A DNA stretch of 64,000 bases from WTFY01 sp965220895 (lineage in GTDB: Bacteria > Pseudomonadota > Gammaproteobacteria > UBA4575): the NCBI GenBank assembly GCA_965220895.1, contig OZ244850.1, positions 930,001 through 994,000 on the forward strand, given 5' to 3'. Below are positions 43,892-52,711 of the stretch, piece after piece. The notes under the pieces were generated by a model. That model saw only the letters and a program-made list of their open reading frames with translations. It had not been told where the DNA came from and ran no database searches. The position numbers and the translations under genes are program-made. Positions within the stretch are counted from its first letter, which is position 1; the number at the start of each line of letters is the position of its first letter.

Positions 43892-44143
43892 ATGAGAAGC
43901 GGCGATGACATGCTTAAGCAGATTGTGGAGAAGTCCGCTCTGGACACAGAATTCAGGCAACAACTTCTCGATGATCCGAAGTCAACCATCAGTGCAGAAT
44001 TGGGCATTACCATGCCCGAGTCCATGAACGTTGTGGTTCATGAGAGCGATATGCAGACAGTGCATCTGGCTCTACCCCCGGATCCGAACATTTCCGAGGA
44101 GCAACTCGAAGCAATTTCGGCCGGGCTTTGCTGCTGCTGGTAA
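43892..44143 (+). CDS. NHLP-type RiPP precursor peptide with core LCCCW
   Basis: 83 residues. Positions 7-70 match the nitrile-hydratase-alpha-like leader: MLKQIVEKSALDTEFRQQLL, DDPKSTISAELGITMPES, VVVHESDMQTVHLALPP, then ISEEQLEAISAG. The leader ends Ala77-Gly78, a double-Gly-type C39 cleavage site, leaving only Leu79-Cys80-Cys81-Cys82-Trp83. Three adjacent Cys suit the YcaO cyclodehydratase and the Trp suits the halogenase. It is preceded by a textbook AAAGGAGG at 43878 and followed by a strong terminator, both expected for a highly made precursor. The real NHase activity residues (metal Cys cluster) are absent. Confidence 0.9.
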   Translation: MRSGDDMLKQIVEKSALDTEFRQQLLDDPKSTISAELGITMPESMNVVVHESDMQTVHLALPPDPNISEEQLEAISAGLCCCW

Positions 44144-44213
44144 CACCGGCGACCGGTGACTAGCCGGTCAAGATGCGGACCGTTTGCGCCCGCACCCGTC
44201 TGCTTTAGTTTAG

Positions 44214-44250
44214 AAGACCCTTCGTCCCTTCCCGGGGCGGAGGGTCTTTT
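44214..44250 (+). terminator. Terminator after the precursor gene
   Basis: AAGACCCTTCGTCCC (44214-44228) pairs with GGGGCGGAGGGTCTT (44234-44248), 15 bp including two G-U pairs, 5-nt loop, then T residues. It isolates the precursor from the convergent genes to the right. Confidence 0.9.
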
Positions 44251-44270
44251 ACGTGCGCCCGTGGTCGGAT

Positions 44271-45410
44271 TCAGGGGCTGAGCGCTCCGGAAAGCACCAT
44301 GAACACGTAGGCCTTGGCCTTTTGCAGTGCCTTACCACAGATCACCAGCTTGATGTGGTGGATGCCGCGAAGCAGCACGAAACGCCCGGACTTCGCAAAC
44401 AGCGTTGTCGGCTTGCTCACCCACGGGGCCAGCTCGGCCAGCTTGTCCCGGTCCACCAGCGACTCCTGGCCGAGCGCCTCCAGAAACGGGTCCCAGTCGG
44501 TCAGCCCGTCGAGCCAGTAGCGCGAGTCTTTCGTGTAGCGCTGCTTGACGATCAGCGTCAGGCCGAGCGTCGGTCCGAGGCCTTGCTCCTGCACGTCGAT
44601 ATTGATGCCGGTGCGAACGATGTCGGCGCGTTCGCGAAAGCGTTCGATCACGGTCTCGACAGTGGCCAGGTCCCCGGGCCAGCCGGTGTTCTGAAGGTAT
44701 TCGCGCAGCTGGGCGCTCGACTGAAAGCCCATGATGGCGAGGCGAATGGCACGCGAGCGAGACGGAAACACTCCGAACGAGTCCATGCGCGTATCCTCGG
44801 GCTGCATCCGGTAGCTGCGTTCGATGTGAGCGCGATGGGCGGCATCCATCGACCAGCCCAAGCACGACACCAGCGCATCCACCACCAGGGCGACCTCGTC
44901 CAACTGTTCGCAGGCACCCAGGATCGGGCGCTCGCCGGGGCGCAGGAACATGCCCGGGAACAAATGCTTGCCGGGCTTGCCCGAACCGATGTCGTATTCG
45001 AGCATGAGTTTTCGACCGACCACCTCGCGTAGCGCAGAGGGCTCGGCCTGCATCTGCCCGAACAGGCGAGCGATCGCCCCCGCCAGCGCATCGCCCGGGT
45101 CGGCCGTCGCCTGCTCGAGGAACGGCTCGGCAGATCGTGTGCCGGCCGCCAGCGAAGCACCGAAATCCGCCACCGGCGCTTTTTCATGCAAGGGCAGCTC
45201 GAAACCGAAGGGCAGGGCCGCCATGGTGATCGGGAGCTCGGCTGCGCAATCGAGCACGCGTGCCCACTGGGCCTCACCGATCAGGACCGGCGAGATCCGA
45301 TCCCTGAAGTGCCCGAGCAAATCCCCCATGCTGCCGCCCTCCTCGGCCAGGCGCTCCTGGGTCTGCAGGATGGCCTCGTCGATATGGATGTCCCCGGGGG
45401 CGGATGCCAT
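44271..45410 (-). CDS. Unknown RiPP-cluster protein
   Basis: 379 residues from the ATG at 45410; the frame extends upstream but there overlaps the next gene. Not recognised. It has a helical N-terminal half and a C-terminal half with TRMDSFGVFPSRSRAIRLAIMGF, DVQEQGLGPTLGLTLIVKQR and a closing RGIHHIKLVICGKALQKAKAYVFM. The latter has the look of a repeated beta-strand-rich enzyme such as an ABBA-barrel, but I cannot claim it. It lies 11 nt downstream of the NHLP-cyclase gene, in the same transcript as the exporter, so it probably modifies or binds the peptide. Confidence 0.6.
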   Translation of the reverse strand: MASAPGDIHIDEAILQTQERLAEEGGSMGDLLGHFRDRISPVLIGEAQWARVLDCAAELPITMAALPFGFELPLHEKAPVADFGASLAAGTRSAEPFLEQATADPGDALAGAIARLFGQMQAEPSALREVVGRKLMLEYDIGSGKPGKHLFPGMFLRPGERPILGACEQLDEVALVVDALVSCLGWSMDAAHRAHIERSYRMQPEDTRMDSFGVFPSRSRAIRLAIMGFQSSAQLREYLQNTGWPGDLATVETVIERFRERADIVRTGINIDVQEQGLGPTLGLTLIVKQRYTKDSRYWLDGLTDWDPFLEALGQESLVDRDKLAELAPWVSKPTTLFAKSGRFVLLRGIHHIKLVICGKALQKAKAYVFMVLSGALSP

Positions 45411-45421
45411 GCTCAGCTCCC

Positions 45422-46717
45422 TCAGCCCTGCAGCGCCTGGACAAGACGATCCAGCGCCTCGATACAAAAGGCCGTGGTGACGGGCTCCGAGCCGTGCCCG
45501 AACTGCCCGACGACGCCCCACTTCAGCGTCTGGTCGCCAAAGGCGAGCAACTCCGGCCAGCTGCCGTCCTCGTGCTGTGCGCCCAGAAGGCGCGCCAGCT
45601 CGACCTTCACATCGATGCGTTCCAGGCTCTTCACGTTGTCGAGCGCCGAGACCGCCTGGGCGGTCTGCAGCAGGTTGGCAAACCCGCCCTGCGCATCGCG
45701 AAGGTCAAGGATGCGATCGGCCAGGATCGGACGCAGGGACTCGAGTGCGGGTACTGCGCGCACCAGCGCGCGGGTGATGGCGTAATAGATCGCGACCGTA
45801 TCCGGATACCATTTCGAGGTGCCGTGGATGCGGTCCTCGCGCACCAGTTCCTCCAGCCAGCGCTGTGCGGGACGGGTCTGGGGGTGATCGCCGAGGTAGG
45901 CGATGACGTTCGCGTTCACCACCGGGTCGGCCTCGATGCGAAACTTCGCGACGACATCGGGCTCGTCCTCGCCCAGCACCCAGGTCAGGAACCGTCCCTC
46001 CCCATCGCGGTTCTCGAGGATCTTCGCGACGTTTCGCCCGAGCAGCATCCACGGGTGTGCATCCAGGACCAGCGAGGACAGGCACGTACTGTCGAGGTCC
46101 TGGGGCAGGTGGCGGTAGTAGCGCCACAGGCCGGGGTATTCCATGGTCTCGGCCAGATACGCCCGGCTTGCCTCACACAAGGCCTGGGCGCGTGCATCCC
46201 GGCACTCCTGCAAGGCCAGAACGCAAAACGCGGTCACGAAGGCGGGGCGCTCGAAATGCCGGGGCACCTCGGGGTCTGCGATGTTGAAACGGATGCAGTG
46301 CCAGGCGCCGTTCGCATCGACGCTCGCTTGCAGGAAGTCGAGACCGCGCTCGAGGCTTTCACGAGCGCCGGCCAGCATAACGTTCATACCCACCCCGGGG
46401 TCCACGGCCTTGGGCGGTACGGAGGCGCGCATCGGCGGGGCCGGATCGTGGAGCGTCTTGCGAAGGAATTCCAGGGAGGCCACGCCGGTGCGTGCGGCCT
46501 CGCGCTCGGCGGGCGTGCGCCTGGGTCTTGGCAGCAGCACCAGGTGGGTTTCGGTCTCGCTCGCCTCATGCACGAACACCCGCTGGTCGGGGGCGAGACG
46601 CACGCCGAAGGCCTCTTCGAGGGCCTGCCTCGGGTCCTCGAGCAGGCGTTTTCGAAATCCGGCGTCGCGGTTCGCGCGGCGAATGAGGTGGGCCGCGCTG
46701 TCGATGGGAGAATTCAT
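45422..46717 (-). CDS. NHLP leader-like domain fused to a terpene-cyclase/prenyltransferase-like alpha-barrel
   Basis: 431 residues. Residues 1-75 are plainly an NHLP leader (HLIRRANRDAGFRKRLLEDPRQALEEAFGVRL, RVFVHEASETETHLVLLPRP), colinear with the precursor but lacking a Gly-Gly end and core. Residues about 110-430 form repeated helical pairs of the squalene-hopene-cyclase type. These include GAWHCIRFN, PAFVTAFCVLALQECRDA, DLDSTCLSSLVLDAHPW, SKWYPDTVAIYYAITRAL, QGGFANLLQTAQAVSAL and EDGSWPELLAFG, with QxxDGSW-like ends. The DxDD of class II cyclases is not evident (QDLDST only). The leader may dock the enzyme on the same receptor site as the precursor. Confidence 0.75.
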   Translation of the reverse strand: MNSPIDSAAHLIRRANRDAGFRKRLLEDPRQALEEAFGVRLAPDQRVFVHEASETETHLVLLPRPRRTPAEREAARTGVASLEFLRKTLHDPAPPMRASVPPKAVDPGVGMNVMLAGARESLERGLDFLQASVDANGAWHCIRFNIADPEVPRHFERPAFVTAFCVLALQECRDARAQALCEASRAYLAETMEYPGLWRYYRHLPQDLDSTCLSSLVLDAHPWMLLGRNVAKILENRDGEGRFLTWVLGEDEPDVVAKFRIEADPVVNANVIAYLGDHPQTRPAQRWLEELVREDRIHGTSKWYPDTVAIYYAITRALVRAVPALESLRPILADRILDLRDAQGGFANLLQTAQAVSALDNVKSLERIDVKVELARLLGAQHEDGSWPELLAFGDQTLKWGVVGQFGHGSEPVTTAFCIEALDRLVQALQG

Positions 46718-46765
46718 GGAAGTCCTGTCACAAGCTTGGCGGGCGACGGAAGTGGGCCGTCCGGT

Positions 46766-49699
46766 TCAGGCGATCTGGCGTCTCACCAGTTCCTTGAACA
46801 CGCCGTCCTCCTCCATGAGTTCGTCGAAGGCACCGCTTTGCACCACCTTGCCGCCGGACAGCACGTAGATGCGATCGGCCTGCTCCAGCGTGGACAGGCG
46901 ATGTGCGATGACTACGCGGGTGGACGTCAGCGCGTTCAGGTTGTTCATGACGTTGACCTGGTTTTCGTTATCCAGCCAGTTAGTGGCCTCGTCCAGCAGC
47001 ATGATGCGCGGCTTGCCGATGACCGAGCGGGCAATGGTGACGCGCTGGCTCTCGCCGCCGGACAGCACCGAGCCGCTGGCACCGACCATGGTCATCATGC
47101 CCATGGGCATAGCCTTGATTTCCTTTTCGACTTCGGCGATGCGCACCGATTCCCAGACCTCATCGTTTGTGACCCCGTCGTGATGGCTGGCCAAGTTGTC
47201 CCAGATGTCCAGCGGATGAAGCCCCACGGCCTGCGGCACCGCGCCGACCTTGCGGCGCAGCTGGCGCAGGTTCAGGTGACGCAGATCGCGCCCGTCGTAA
47301 TACACCGCGCCAGCACTCGGGTGATCGATGCCGAGCGCCAGGCGAAACAGCGTGCTCTTGCCGGTCCCGGATTCGCCAGCGATCGCGATGAATTCCCCGG
47401 GTTGCGCGTGAATCGTGACATCATCGAGAATCAGCGGGCCGTCGGGATCGTAGCGAAACGAGATGCGGTCAAACAACAGGTCCCCGCCCAGGTATTCCAC
47501 CGGCTCGCCTTCGGTCTCGGTTTCGGGGACGGCGCCAAGCAGCGGGCGCATCTGTTCAAAGGCCGACAACATGGCCGCGACGGTGCCGAAGGACTCGCCG
47601 AGGCGGGCGACCGCGCTCTGGAAGGCAATGAAGACCAGGTAGACGACGAGGAAATCACCGACCGGCATGGACCGCTCGCCGACGCTCACCGCAGCCGCCA
47701 GCAAGACCGCGGCTGCCAGAAACGGCAGGGCTGCCGAGAACGCCCGCGAATGGCCCTCCAGCACGCTCAGATCGAGCTCCGCGCGTTTTTGCTCGCGGTA
47801 ATCCCGGGCCCACATGGCGAACGCCGAGCCTTCGGCATTTTCCACCCGCAGCTTGGCAAAGCCGCCAATGATCTGGAACAGGCGCCCGGCGACAGCCCGC
47901 GAGGCACGGATCATGCGGGCGTACGGGGCCACCTGCACGGCACCGAGCATCGCGGCGATGAGCAGCGAGGCCAGGCTGAAGGCCAGGGCGAGGCCGCCGA
48001 GCGCAGCATCGTAGAAGAAGATGACGGCGAACACCGGGGCCAGAAAGATAAGCGACAGGAAGCTGTCGGCGACCACTCCCTGCAGGCCGTCTCTAAGATT
48101 CTGGAAGGTCATTCCCGACATCGCCAAATCACCTGACGGATGGCGGTGCAGGACGGCCGGCGGCAGGCGCATGAGTCGATCCCAGAAGGCCGCTTCCGCA
48201 CGCGAGGCGGAGCGCCCCTCAAGGCGCATCATGGCCATGCTTTGCCCGAGATGCAGCAAGGCCCCGAGCAGGCCGAATCCGGCCAGCACCCAGGCTACGG
48301 TATAGATGGCACCGGCGGTGCCGCCCGCGGCGATCTCATGGGCAACGAAGCCCAGCGCCAGGGCCGGCAGCAGCTGGATCAGCCCGTAGGGAAGTCCGGC
48401 GGCCACCAGCCGGGCGATGTCCGGCACCGAGCCGTGCAGGGCCAGGCGAAGCAGGTCCCGGGGTTTGACCCTGCCAGCCGGCAGGGGGCGGTAGAACATC
48501 CACGCATCCTCGCGAAGCGCCCCGGCCTGTTCTTCGTCCACGCGAACGGTGCGCTTGCTGACCGGGTCGATTTCGCGGTAGCGCCCGAACACACCCGGCA
48601 GCAGAGCCACGGGTTGACCGTCCTGTTTGCGAAATCCCAGCATCGCATGGCTGTCGGTGCGCCACCACGCATCCTCGTTCTTGAGACACAGGCGCCTTGC
48701 GCGAACCCCGGAGGCATCCAGCACATCGACCAGGCCGGGTGCAGACTGCGAGGGGCCGGTGCGCGCAGGAACCTTGAAATCAATACCTTCATGGCGGCCG
48801 ATGAGGTGCAGGGCATCGATCAGGGCCGTGTCCTCCAGGCCGTCCCGTCGCTCCACCGGCTGATCGTAGAGATTGAACAGACGGGCGCGGGCGGCCTTCT
48901 CGGCCGTTCGCCGGCTCATGGTGCGTGCGTGCTCGAGATTGACATCATCGACCACCGCCAGGCGGCGGTTCAGGCGCTCCAGGGTGAAGGCCACCCCGTG
49001 AAAATACGCAAGCGCTGCGGGCAGGCGGTCCTGCTCGACCAGGGTTTGCGTGTCCACGCACGCAAGCGTGGTTTCCTCCAGCGGGGTCAGCCAGCTGGTG
49101 CGGGTCAGCGGCAGCCACGCCTTGCCGTCCTCGGCCAGTTCCAGGGGATCCACGATGTCCATGTACAACAGTGCACTGCCTGCAGGCGGGGCTGCCCAGA
49201 CCACCTTGCGCTGCACCGATAGCGTGCTGTGCGCCAGCAGTTGTATCTCACCAGCCTCACCCAACGCCGTCGGGCGCGGTATGGGTGCAGCAAACCGCGA
49301 CAGCGTGTCGGTCATCTCGCTCAGCCAGACATCGGTCTGTTCAGCAAGCTCTTGCGGGTGCACCTTGGACAGCAGGGAGACCGGCAGGCGCTTCAACAGG
49401 GTGCCCGGCAAGCCCTTGGCGAGCAGGCTCAGCGTGGTGCCGTCCTGCAAATCACGCTCGCCCGGGGCCACTCCCGGTAAGAGATCACCCGCCACGCGGC
49501 GCAGCAGATGCTGCGGTGCCGACTGCTCCACGCCGTCCTTGTACTCGACCAGGAACAGGTTGACGGCGCCCCGGTCAATGAACCAGAAGCTGTCCGCGTC
49601 GTCGAGTTCCACTGGCAGGTTGCCGGCACAGGGTACGTCGGTGCCCAGGCGAGCCGCGAGGTCTGCGATCGAAGTGTAGATGGGCTGGACGTCCTGCAT
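46766..49699 (-). CDS. NHLM-type RiPP export ABC transporter, permease/ATPase without peptidase
   Basis: 977 residues. A long N-terminal region (about 1-420) includes a cyclic-nucleotide-binding-like part (LELDDADSFWFIDRGAVNLFLVEY) characteristic of the NHLM ATP-binding subunit. Six TM helices occupy about 430-700. The ATPase has Walker A GESGTGKST, signature LSGGESQRVTIARS, Walker B IMLLDEATNWLD and an H-loop VIAHRLSTL. It heterodimerises with the peptidase-bearing ABC protein, whose gene it overlaps by one base. In NHLP systems this trio exports the processed peptide. Confidence 0.9.
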   Translation of the reverse strand: MQDVQPIYTSIADLAARLGTDVPCAGNLPVELDDADSFWFIDRGAVNLFLVEYKDGVEQSAPQHLLRRVAGDLLPGVAPGERDLQDGTTLSLLAKGLPGTLLKRLPVSLLSKVHPQELAEQTDVWLSEMTDTLSRFAAPIPRPTALGEAGEIQLLAHSTLSVQRKVVWAAPPAGSALLYMDIVDPLELAEDGKAWLPLTRTSWLTPLEETTLACVDTQTLVEQDRLPAALAYFHGVAFTLERLNRRLAVVDDVNLEHARTMSRRTAEKAARARLFNLYDQPVERRDGLEDTALIDALHLIGRHEGIDFKVPARTGPSQSAPGLVDVLDASGVRARRLCLKNEDAWWRTDSHAMLGFRKQDGQPVALLPGVFGRYREIDPVSKRTVRVDEEQAGALREDAWMFYRPLPAGRVKPRDLLRLALHGSVPDIARLVAAGLPYGLIQLLPALALGFVAHEIAAGGTAGAIYTVAWVLAGFGLLGALLHLGQSMAMMRLEGRSASRAEAAFWDRLMRLPPAVLHRHPSGDLAMSGMTFQNLRDGLQGVVADSFLSLIFLAPVFAVIFFYDAALGGLALAFSLASLLIAAMLGAVQVAPYARMIRASRAVAGRLFQIIGGFAKLRVENAEGSAFAMWARDYREQKRAELDLSVLEGHSRAFSAALPFLAAAVLLAAAVSVGERSMPVGDFLVVYLVFIAFQSAVARLGESFGTVAAMLSAFEQMRPLLGAVPETETEGEPVEYLGGDLLFDRISFRYDPDGPLILDDVTIHAQPGEFIAIAGESGTGKSTLFRLALGIDHPSAGAVYYDGRDLRHLNLRQLRRKVGAVPQAVGLHPLDIWDNLASHHDGVTNDEVWESVRIAEVEKEIKAMPMGMMTMVGASGSVLSGGESQRVTIARSVIGKPRIMLLDEATNWLDNENQVNVMNNLNALTSTRVVIAHRLSTLEQADRIYVLSGGKVVQSGAFDELMEEDGVFKELVRRQIA

Positions 49700-51909
49700 C
49701 AGCTCGACTTGACCAGCTTGTAATAGATGCCTTCACGGTCTGCGATCAGGGTATCGTGCGTACCGCGTTGCGCGACGGCCCCCTGGTCGAGCACGATGAT
49801 CTCGTCGCAATCGCGCACCGTGGAAAGGCGATGCGCCACGATCAGGCAGGTTACGCCGCGACGGCGCAAGGCATCGTCGACGTGTTCCTCGGTGGCCGCA
49901 TCGAGTGCACTGGTGGCCTCGTCCAGGATGAGAACGGTCGGGTTGCCGACCAGTGCACGGGCGATTTCCAGGCGCTGGCGCTGGCCGCCGCTGAAGTTCA
50001 CCCCACCTTCCTCGACCTGGGTCGCATAGCCTTGCGGGCGCAACAGGATCTCGCCATGGATCCAGGCATCGCGCGTGGCGGAGAAGATGGCCTCATCCGG
50101 GATGGCCGAGTTCCACAGGGTAATGTTGTCGCGCAGCGATGCAGAAAACAGCACGGCCTGCTGGTCCACCGTGGAGATCGACTGGCGCAGCACTTCCTCC
50201 GGAATCTCGTCGCGCAGGTGCCCGTCGAACAGGATCTCGCCCGACCAGGGCTGGTACACCCCGGACACCAGATGCGCCAGGGTCGACTTGCCGGAACCGC
50301 TCGGCCCCACCACGGCGACGCGCTGCCCGGGCTGGATGCTCAGGTTGAACTCCTTGAGCAGGGGCGGGCGGCTCCGGTTGAACCCGAAGGTGACATCGCG
50401 CAGTTCGAGATGGCCGGTCAGCTGCAGGCGTCCGTTGAACGTGGGGATGGATTCCGATTCCGGGCTTCGCCGGTGGATCGCGGGGTCTACGGCAGCCCTT
50501 GAGATGTCATCGAGTCGCTGCAGGTCGGTTTCCAGCGCCTGACGCTTGTCCGAAAACTCCAGAAACTGCCCGATGGGGGACAGGAACATCTCCGCCAGGA
50601 TGTAGAACCCGACCAGGGCGCCGAGGGTCATTTCGCCGGCCAGCACCAGGGCTCCGCCGATGCCGAGGATCACGGCACTTCGAAAAATGGCCACCAGTCC
50701 CGGCAGCGCGGTGTTGAACGCGCTCAGCTCGGTATAGTGCTGGCGCGCCTCAAGCTCTCGTGCCTGCTGGCCGCTCCAGCGTGAGAAGAAGCGGTCGTCC
50801 GCACCGGTCATGCGCAGGGTGTCCGCATGGCTCAGCATCTGCATGCCGACACCGATCAGCAGCCCCTGTTCGCGGCGCATCGCCTGGATGCGCGCCGTGC
50901 GAAGCGAATTCAAAAAGTGCACGACCATGCCGTGCAGGACCGCCAGCAATACCACGAGCAGGCTTAGCAACGGGTGGTACACCAGCATCGCGATCAGCAC
51001 CACCACGGCCATCACCATGTCGACGATCAATACCAGGAACTGGTCGGTGAGATTTTTCGCGATGCGGTCGATGGCGGAGACCCGGTCGGTCAGATCGCCG
51101 ATCAGGCGGTGTTCGAAAAACTCCACCGGCAAGCGCAACAGGCGCGTCAGGTTGCGGTTGTAGCCGACCACGGAGATGCGCACCGCCAAGCGCTTCAGGA
51201 ACCGGTGCTTGAGCAAGGATAATACATAGACCAGCAGCCCGGCGCCCAGCAAAGCACCCACCAGCCCGCCCCAGGAGCCGTGATTTTCCAGCACGTCGTC
51301 GACGAAGATGCTGAGTACCGCAGGCACGACGAGGGCCAGCAACGTCACCATGAGTGCGGTCGCCAGCACCCCGGCGAGCACCGTCCAGGAGCCGGCCAGC
51401 AGGGTGCCCAGTTGTGTGAACAGGCCGGGGGCCTCGCCGCCGGTCTCGAAATTCTCGGTGCGCTTGAACCGCAGGGCGATGCCGCTGTAGCCCTTTTCGA
51501 ACTCCTCGGCACTGACCTTGCGCCGCCCGGTGGACGGGTCGTTGAGGTAGAAATACTTCTCGTCGAAACCTTCAAGCACCAGGAAATGACTGAACTGCCA
51601 GAACAGGATCAGCGGCAACTCCAGCTTTTTCAGCGACTCGGAACGCAAGCTCAGGCCACTGCATTCCAGCCCGTAGTGGCGCGAGGCCCGCCGGATGCTC
51701 GCCGCGCTGCTGCCGTCGCGGCTGACCTCGCACGTCTCGCGCAACTCGGACAGCGGCACCCAGCGTCCGAAAAAGCCCAGTACGCTGCCAAGGCTCGCCG
51801 CCCCGCATTCGGAGGCGTGCATCTGCAGCATTACGGGTGTTGCGATCCGGTGCTTGACGGGGTCCGAGGCGGCCGGGTCCCCGGTGCCCTTGGAGGCACT
51901 CGGTGCCAT
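49699..51909 (-). CDS. NHLM-type RiPP export ABC transporter with C39 leader peptidase
   Basis: 736 residues. The N-terminal C39 peptidase has Cys35 (QMHASECGAAS), His108 (FWQFSHFLVLEG) and Asp124 (LNDPSTGR), a complete triad. Six TM helices span about 165-450. The ATPase has GPSGSGKST, LSGGQ-like FSGGQRQRLEIARA, ILDEATSALD and AHRLSTV. C39 domains cut after Gly-Gly, Gly-Ala or Ala-Gly, which fits the precursor's SAG end. It sits between the second ABC protein and the HlyD-like subunit in one operon. Confidence 0.93.
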   Translation of the reverse strand: MAPSASKGTGDPAASDPVKHRIATPVMLQMHASECGAASLGSVLGFFGRWVPLSELRETCEVSRDGSSAASIRRASRHYGLECSGLSLRSESLKKLELPLILFWQFSHFLVLEGFDEKYFYLNDPSTGRRKVSAEEFEKGYSGIALRFKRTENFETGGEAPGLFTQLGTLLAGSWTVLAGVLATALMVTLLALVVPAVLSIFVDDVLENHGSWGGLVGALLGAGLLVYVLSLLKHRFLKRLAVRISVVGYNRNLTRLLRLPVEFFEHRLIGDLTDRVSAIDRIAKNLTDQFLVLIVDMVMAVVVLIAMLVYHPLLSLLVVLLAVLHGMVVHFLNSLRTARIQAMRREQGLLIGVGMQMLSHADTLRMTGADDRFFSRWSGQQARELEARQHYTELSAFNTALPGLVAIFRSAVILGIGGALVLAGEMTLGALVGFYILAEMFLSPIGQFLEFSDKRQALETDLQRLDDISRAAVDPAIHRRSPESESIPTFNGRLQLTGHLELRDVTFGFNRSRPPLLKEFNLSIQPGQRVAVVGPSGSGKSTLAHLVSGVYQPWSGEILFDGHLRDEIPEEVLRQSISTVDQQAVLFSASLRDNITLWNSAIPDEAIFSATRDAWIHGEILLRPQGYATQVEEGGVNFSGGQRQRLEIARALVGNPTVLILDEATSALDAATEEHVDDALRRRGVTCLIVAHRLSTVRDCDEIIVLDQGAVAQRGTHDTLIADREGIYYKLVKSS

Positions 51910-51910
51910 C

Positions 51911-52462
51911 TCAGGAGGGCCTCATTCGAAGGCGTGCAATCAGCGACTGGCGGCCCACCTCGATGACGACCTGGCATTCCCGGCGGGCGGGGGGTGCTCC
52001 CTCTGGACGTTCCTCAAGTACGACGGTGAGGCGGTACACCGACAGCGGTGCACGGCCCTCGAACATCGTCAGGAACTCGGACAGGGGCAGCGCGGAAATA
52101 CCTGCCACCTCCCCCGTCAGGGTGTGAAGGTGTCCATCGGCACCACTGAACTCGATTCGCGCGGGCTGGCCAGCCTCGATCTGGGCGGCGGCATCGCGCT
52201 TGACCCACACCATTGCCTGCGCACTGGGCTCGCCCGAAAGCGCGCTCTCCCCGGTCCTGGCCAGGACACCGTCGAGCGTCAGGCTGCGCGCCACGCTGCC
52301 GAACAGCAGCCAAGCCAGAAGCAGCACCAGAAGGCCTGCAATGCCGGCCACCAGCATGCGCTCGTGCGGAGTGGAGATGGTCAGCAGCCGATCCAGTTGT
52401 TCGCGCTCTCCCTTGGCTTCGGCGACCATGTTGTGAAATGAGTCAAACGGATTGTTGAACAC
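51911..52462 (-). CDS. NHLM-type secretion accessory (short HlyD-like) protein
   Basis: 183 residues beginning with GTG after TAAGGAGG. A cytoplasmic start (NPFDSFHNMVAEAKGEREQLDRLLTIST) is followed by one TM helix (MLVAGIAGLLVLLLAWLLFG) and a periplasmic beta domain (AMVWVKRDAAAQIEAGQPARIEFSGADG..HTLTGEVAGIS). It is a membrane-fusion protein shortened by loss of the coiled-coil hairpin, a form known among NHLM secretion proteins. First gene of the five-gene minus-strand operon reaching down to 44271. Confidence 0.85.
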   Translation of the reverse strand: MFNNPFDSFHNMVAEAKGEREQLDRLLTISTPHERMLVAGIAGLLVLLLAWLLFGSVARSLTLDGVLARTGESALSGEPSAQAMVWVKRDAAAQIEAGQPARIEFSGADGHLHTLTGEVAGISALPLSEFLTMFEGRAPLSVYRLTVVLEERPEGAPPARRECQVVIEVGRQSLIARLRMRPS

Positions 52463-52652
52463 GACCTTGCACAGCCTCCTTACCGGGATCAGGCGACACC
52501 CCAGACATATCCCGTTCGACTTGAAATTGAATCTTTTCGCCGATTATATGCAATCTCGCCCGGAAAAGATCAAATTCTCGCCATGGCGTGAAAACCCCGG
52601 CCCGGCGCCCGCGTCCAGGCCGGCCTGCAGGAGTCCCCAGCGCCTCAATGGC

Positions 52653-52682
52653 TTCACCTGTTCCGGGCAGTCAAGGTATAAT
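52653..52682 (+). promoter_or_regulatory. Likely sigma-70 promoter of the LolA-like/barrel pair
   Basis: A perfect TATAAT (52677-52682) with TTCACC 18 nt upstream (52653-52658) lies 30 bases before the LolA-like start, in the divergent gap with the export operon. Confidence 0.55.
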
Positions 52683-52711
52683 GTCCCGCGTCCATCACCG
52701 CACCTGTGCAG

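Noticed and set aside
43892..44143. Nitrile hydratase alpha subunit fragment
   Set aside because: Only the leader-like part of the fold is present, without the metal-binding Cys motif; the gene has its own ribosome site and terminator and lies among RiPP genes.
45404..48136. A 910-codon plus-strand frame opposite the NHLP-cyclase and ABC genes
   Set aside because: It mirrors the codon bias of the real minus-strand genes in GC-rich DNA and has no domain features.
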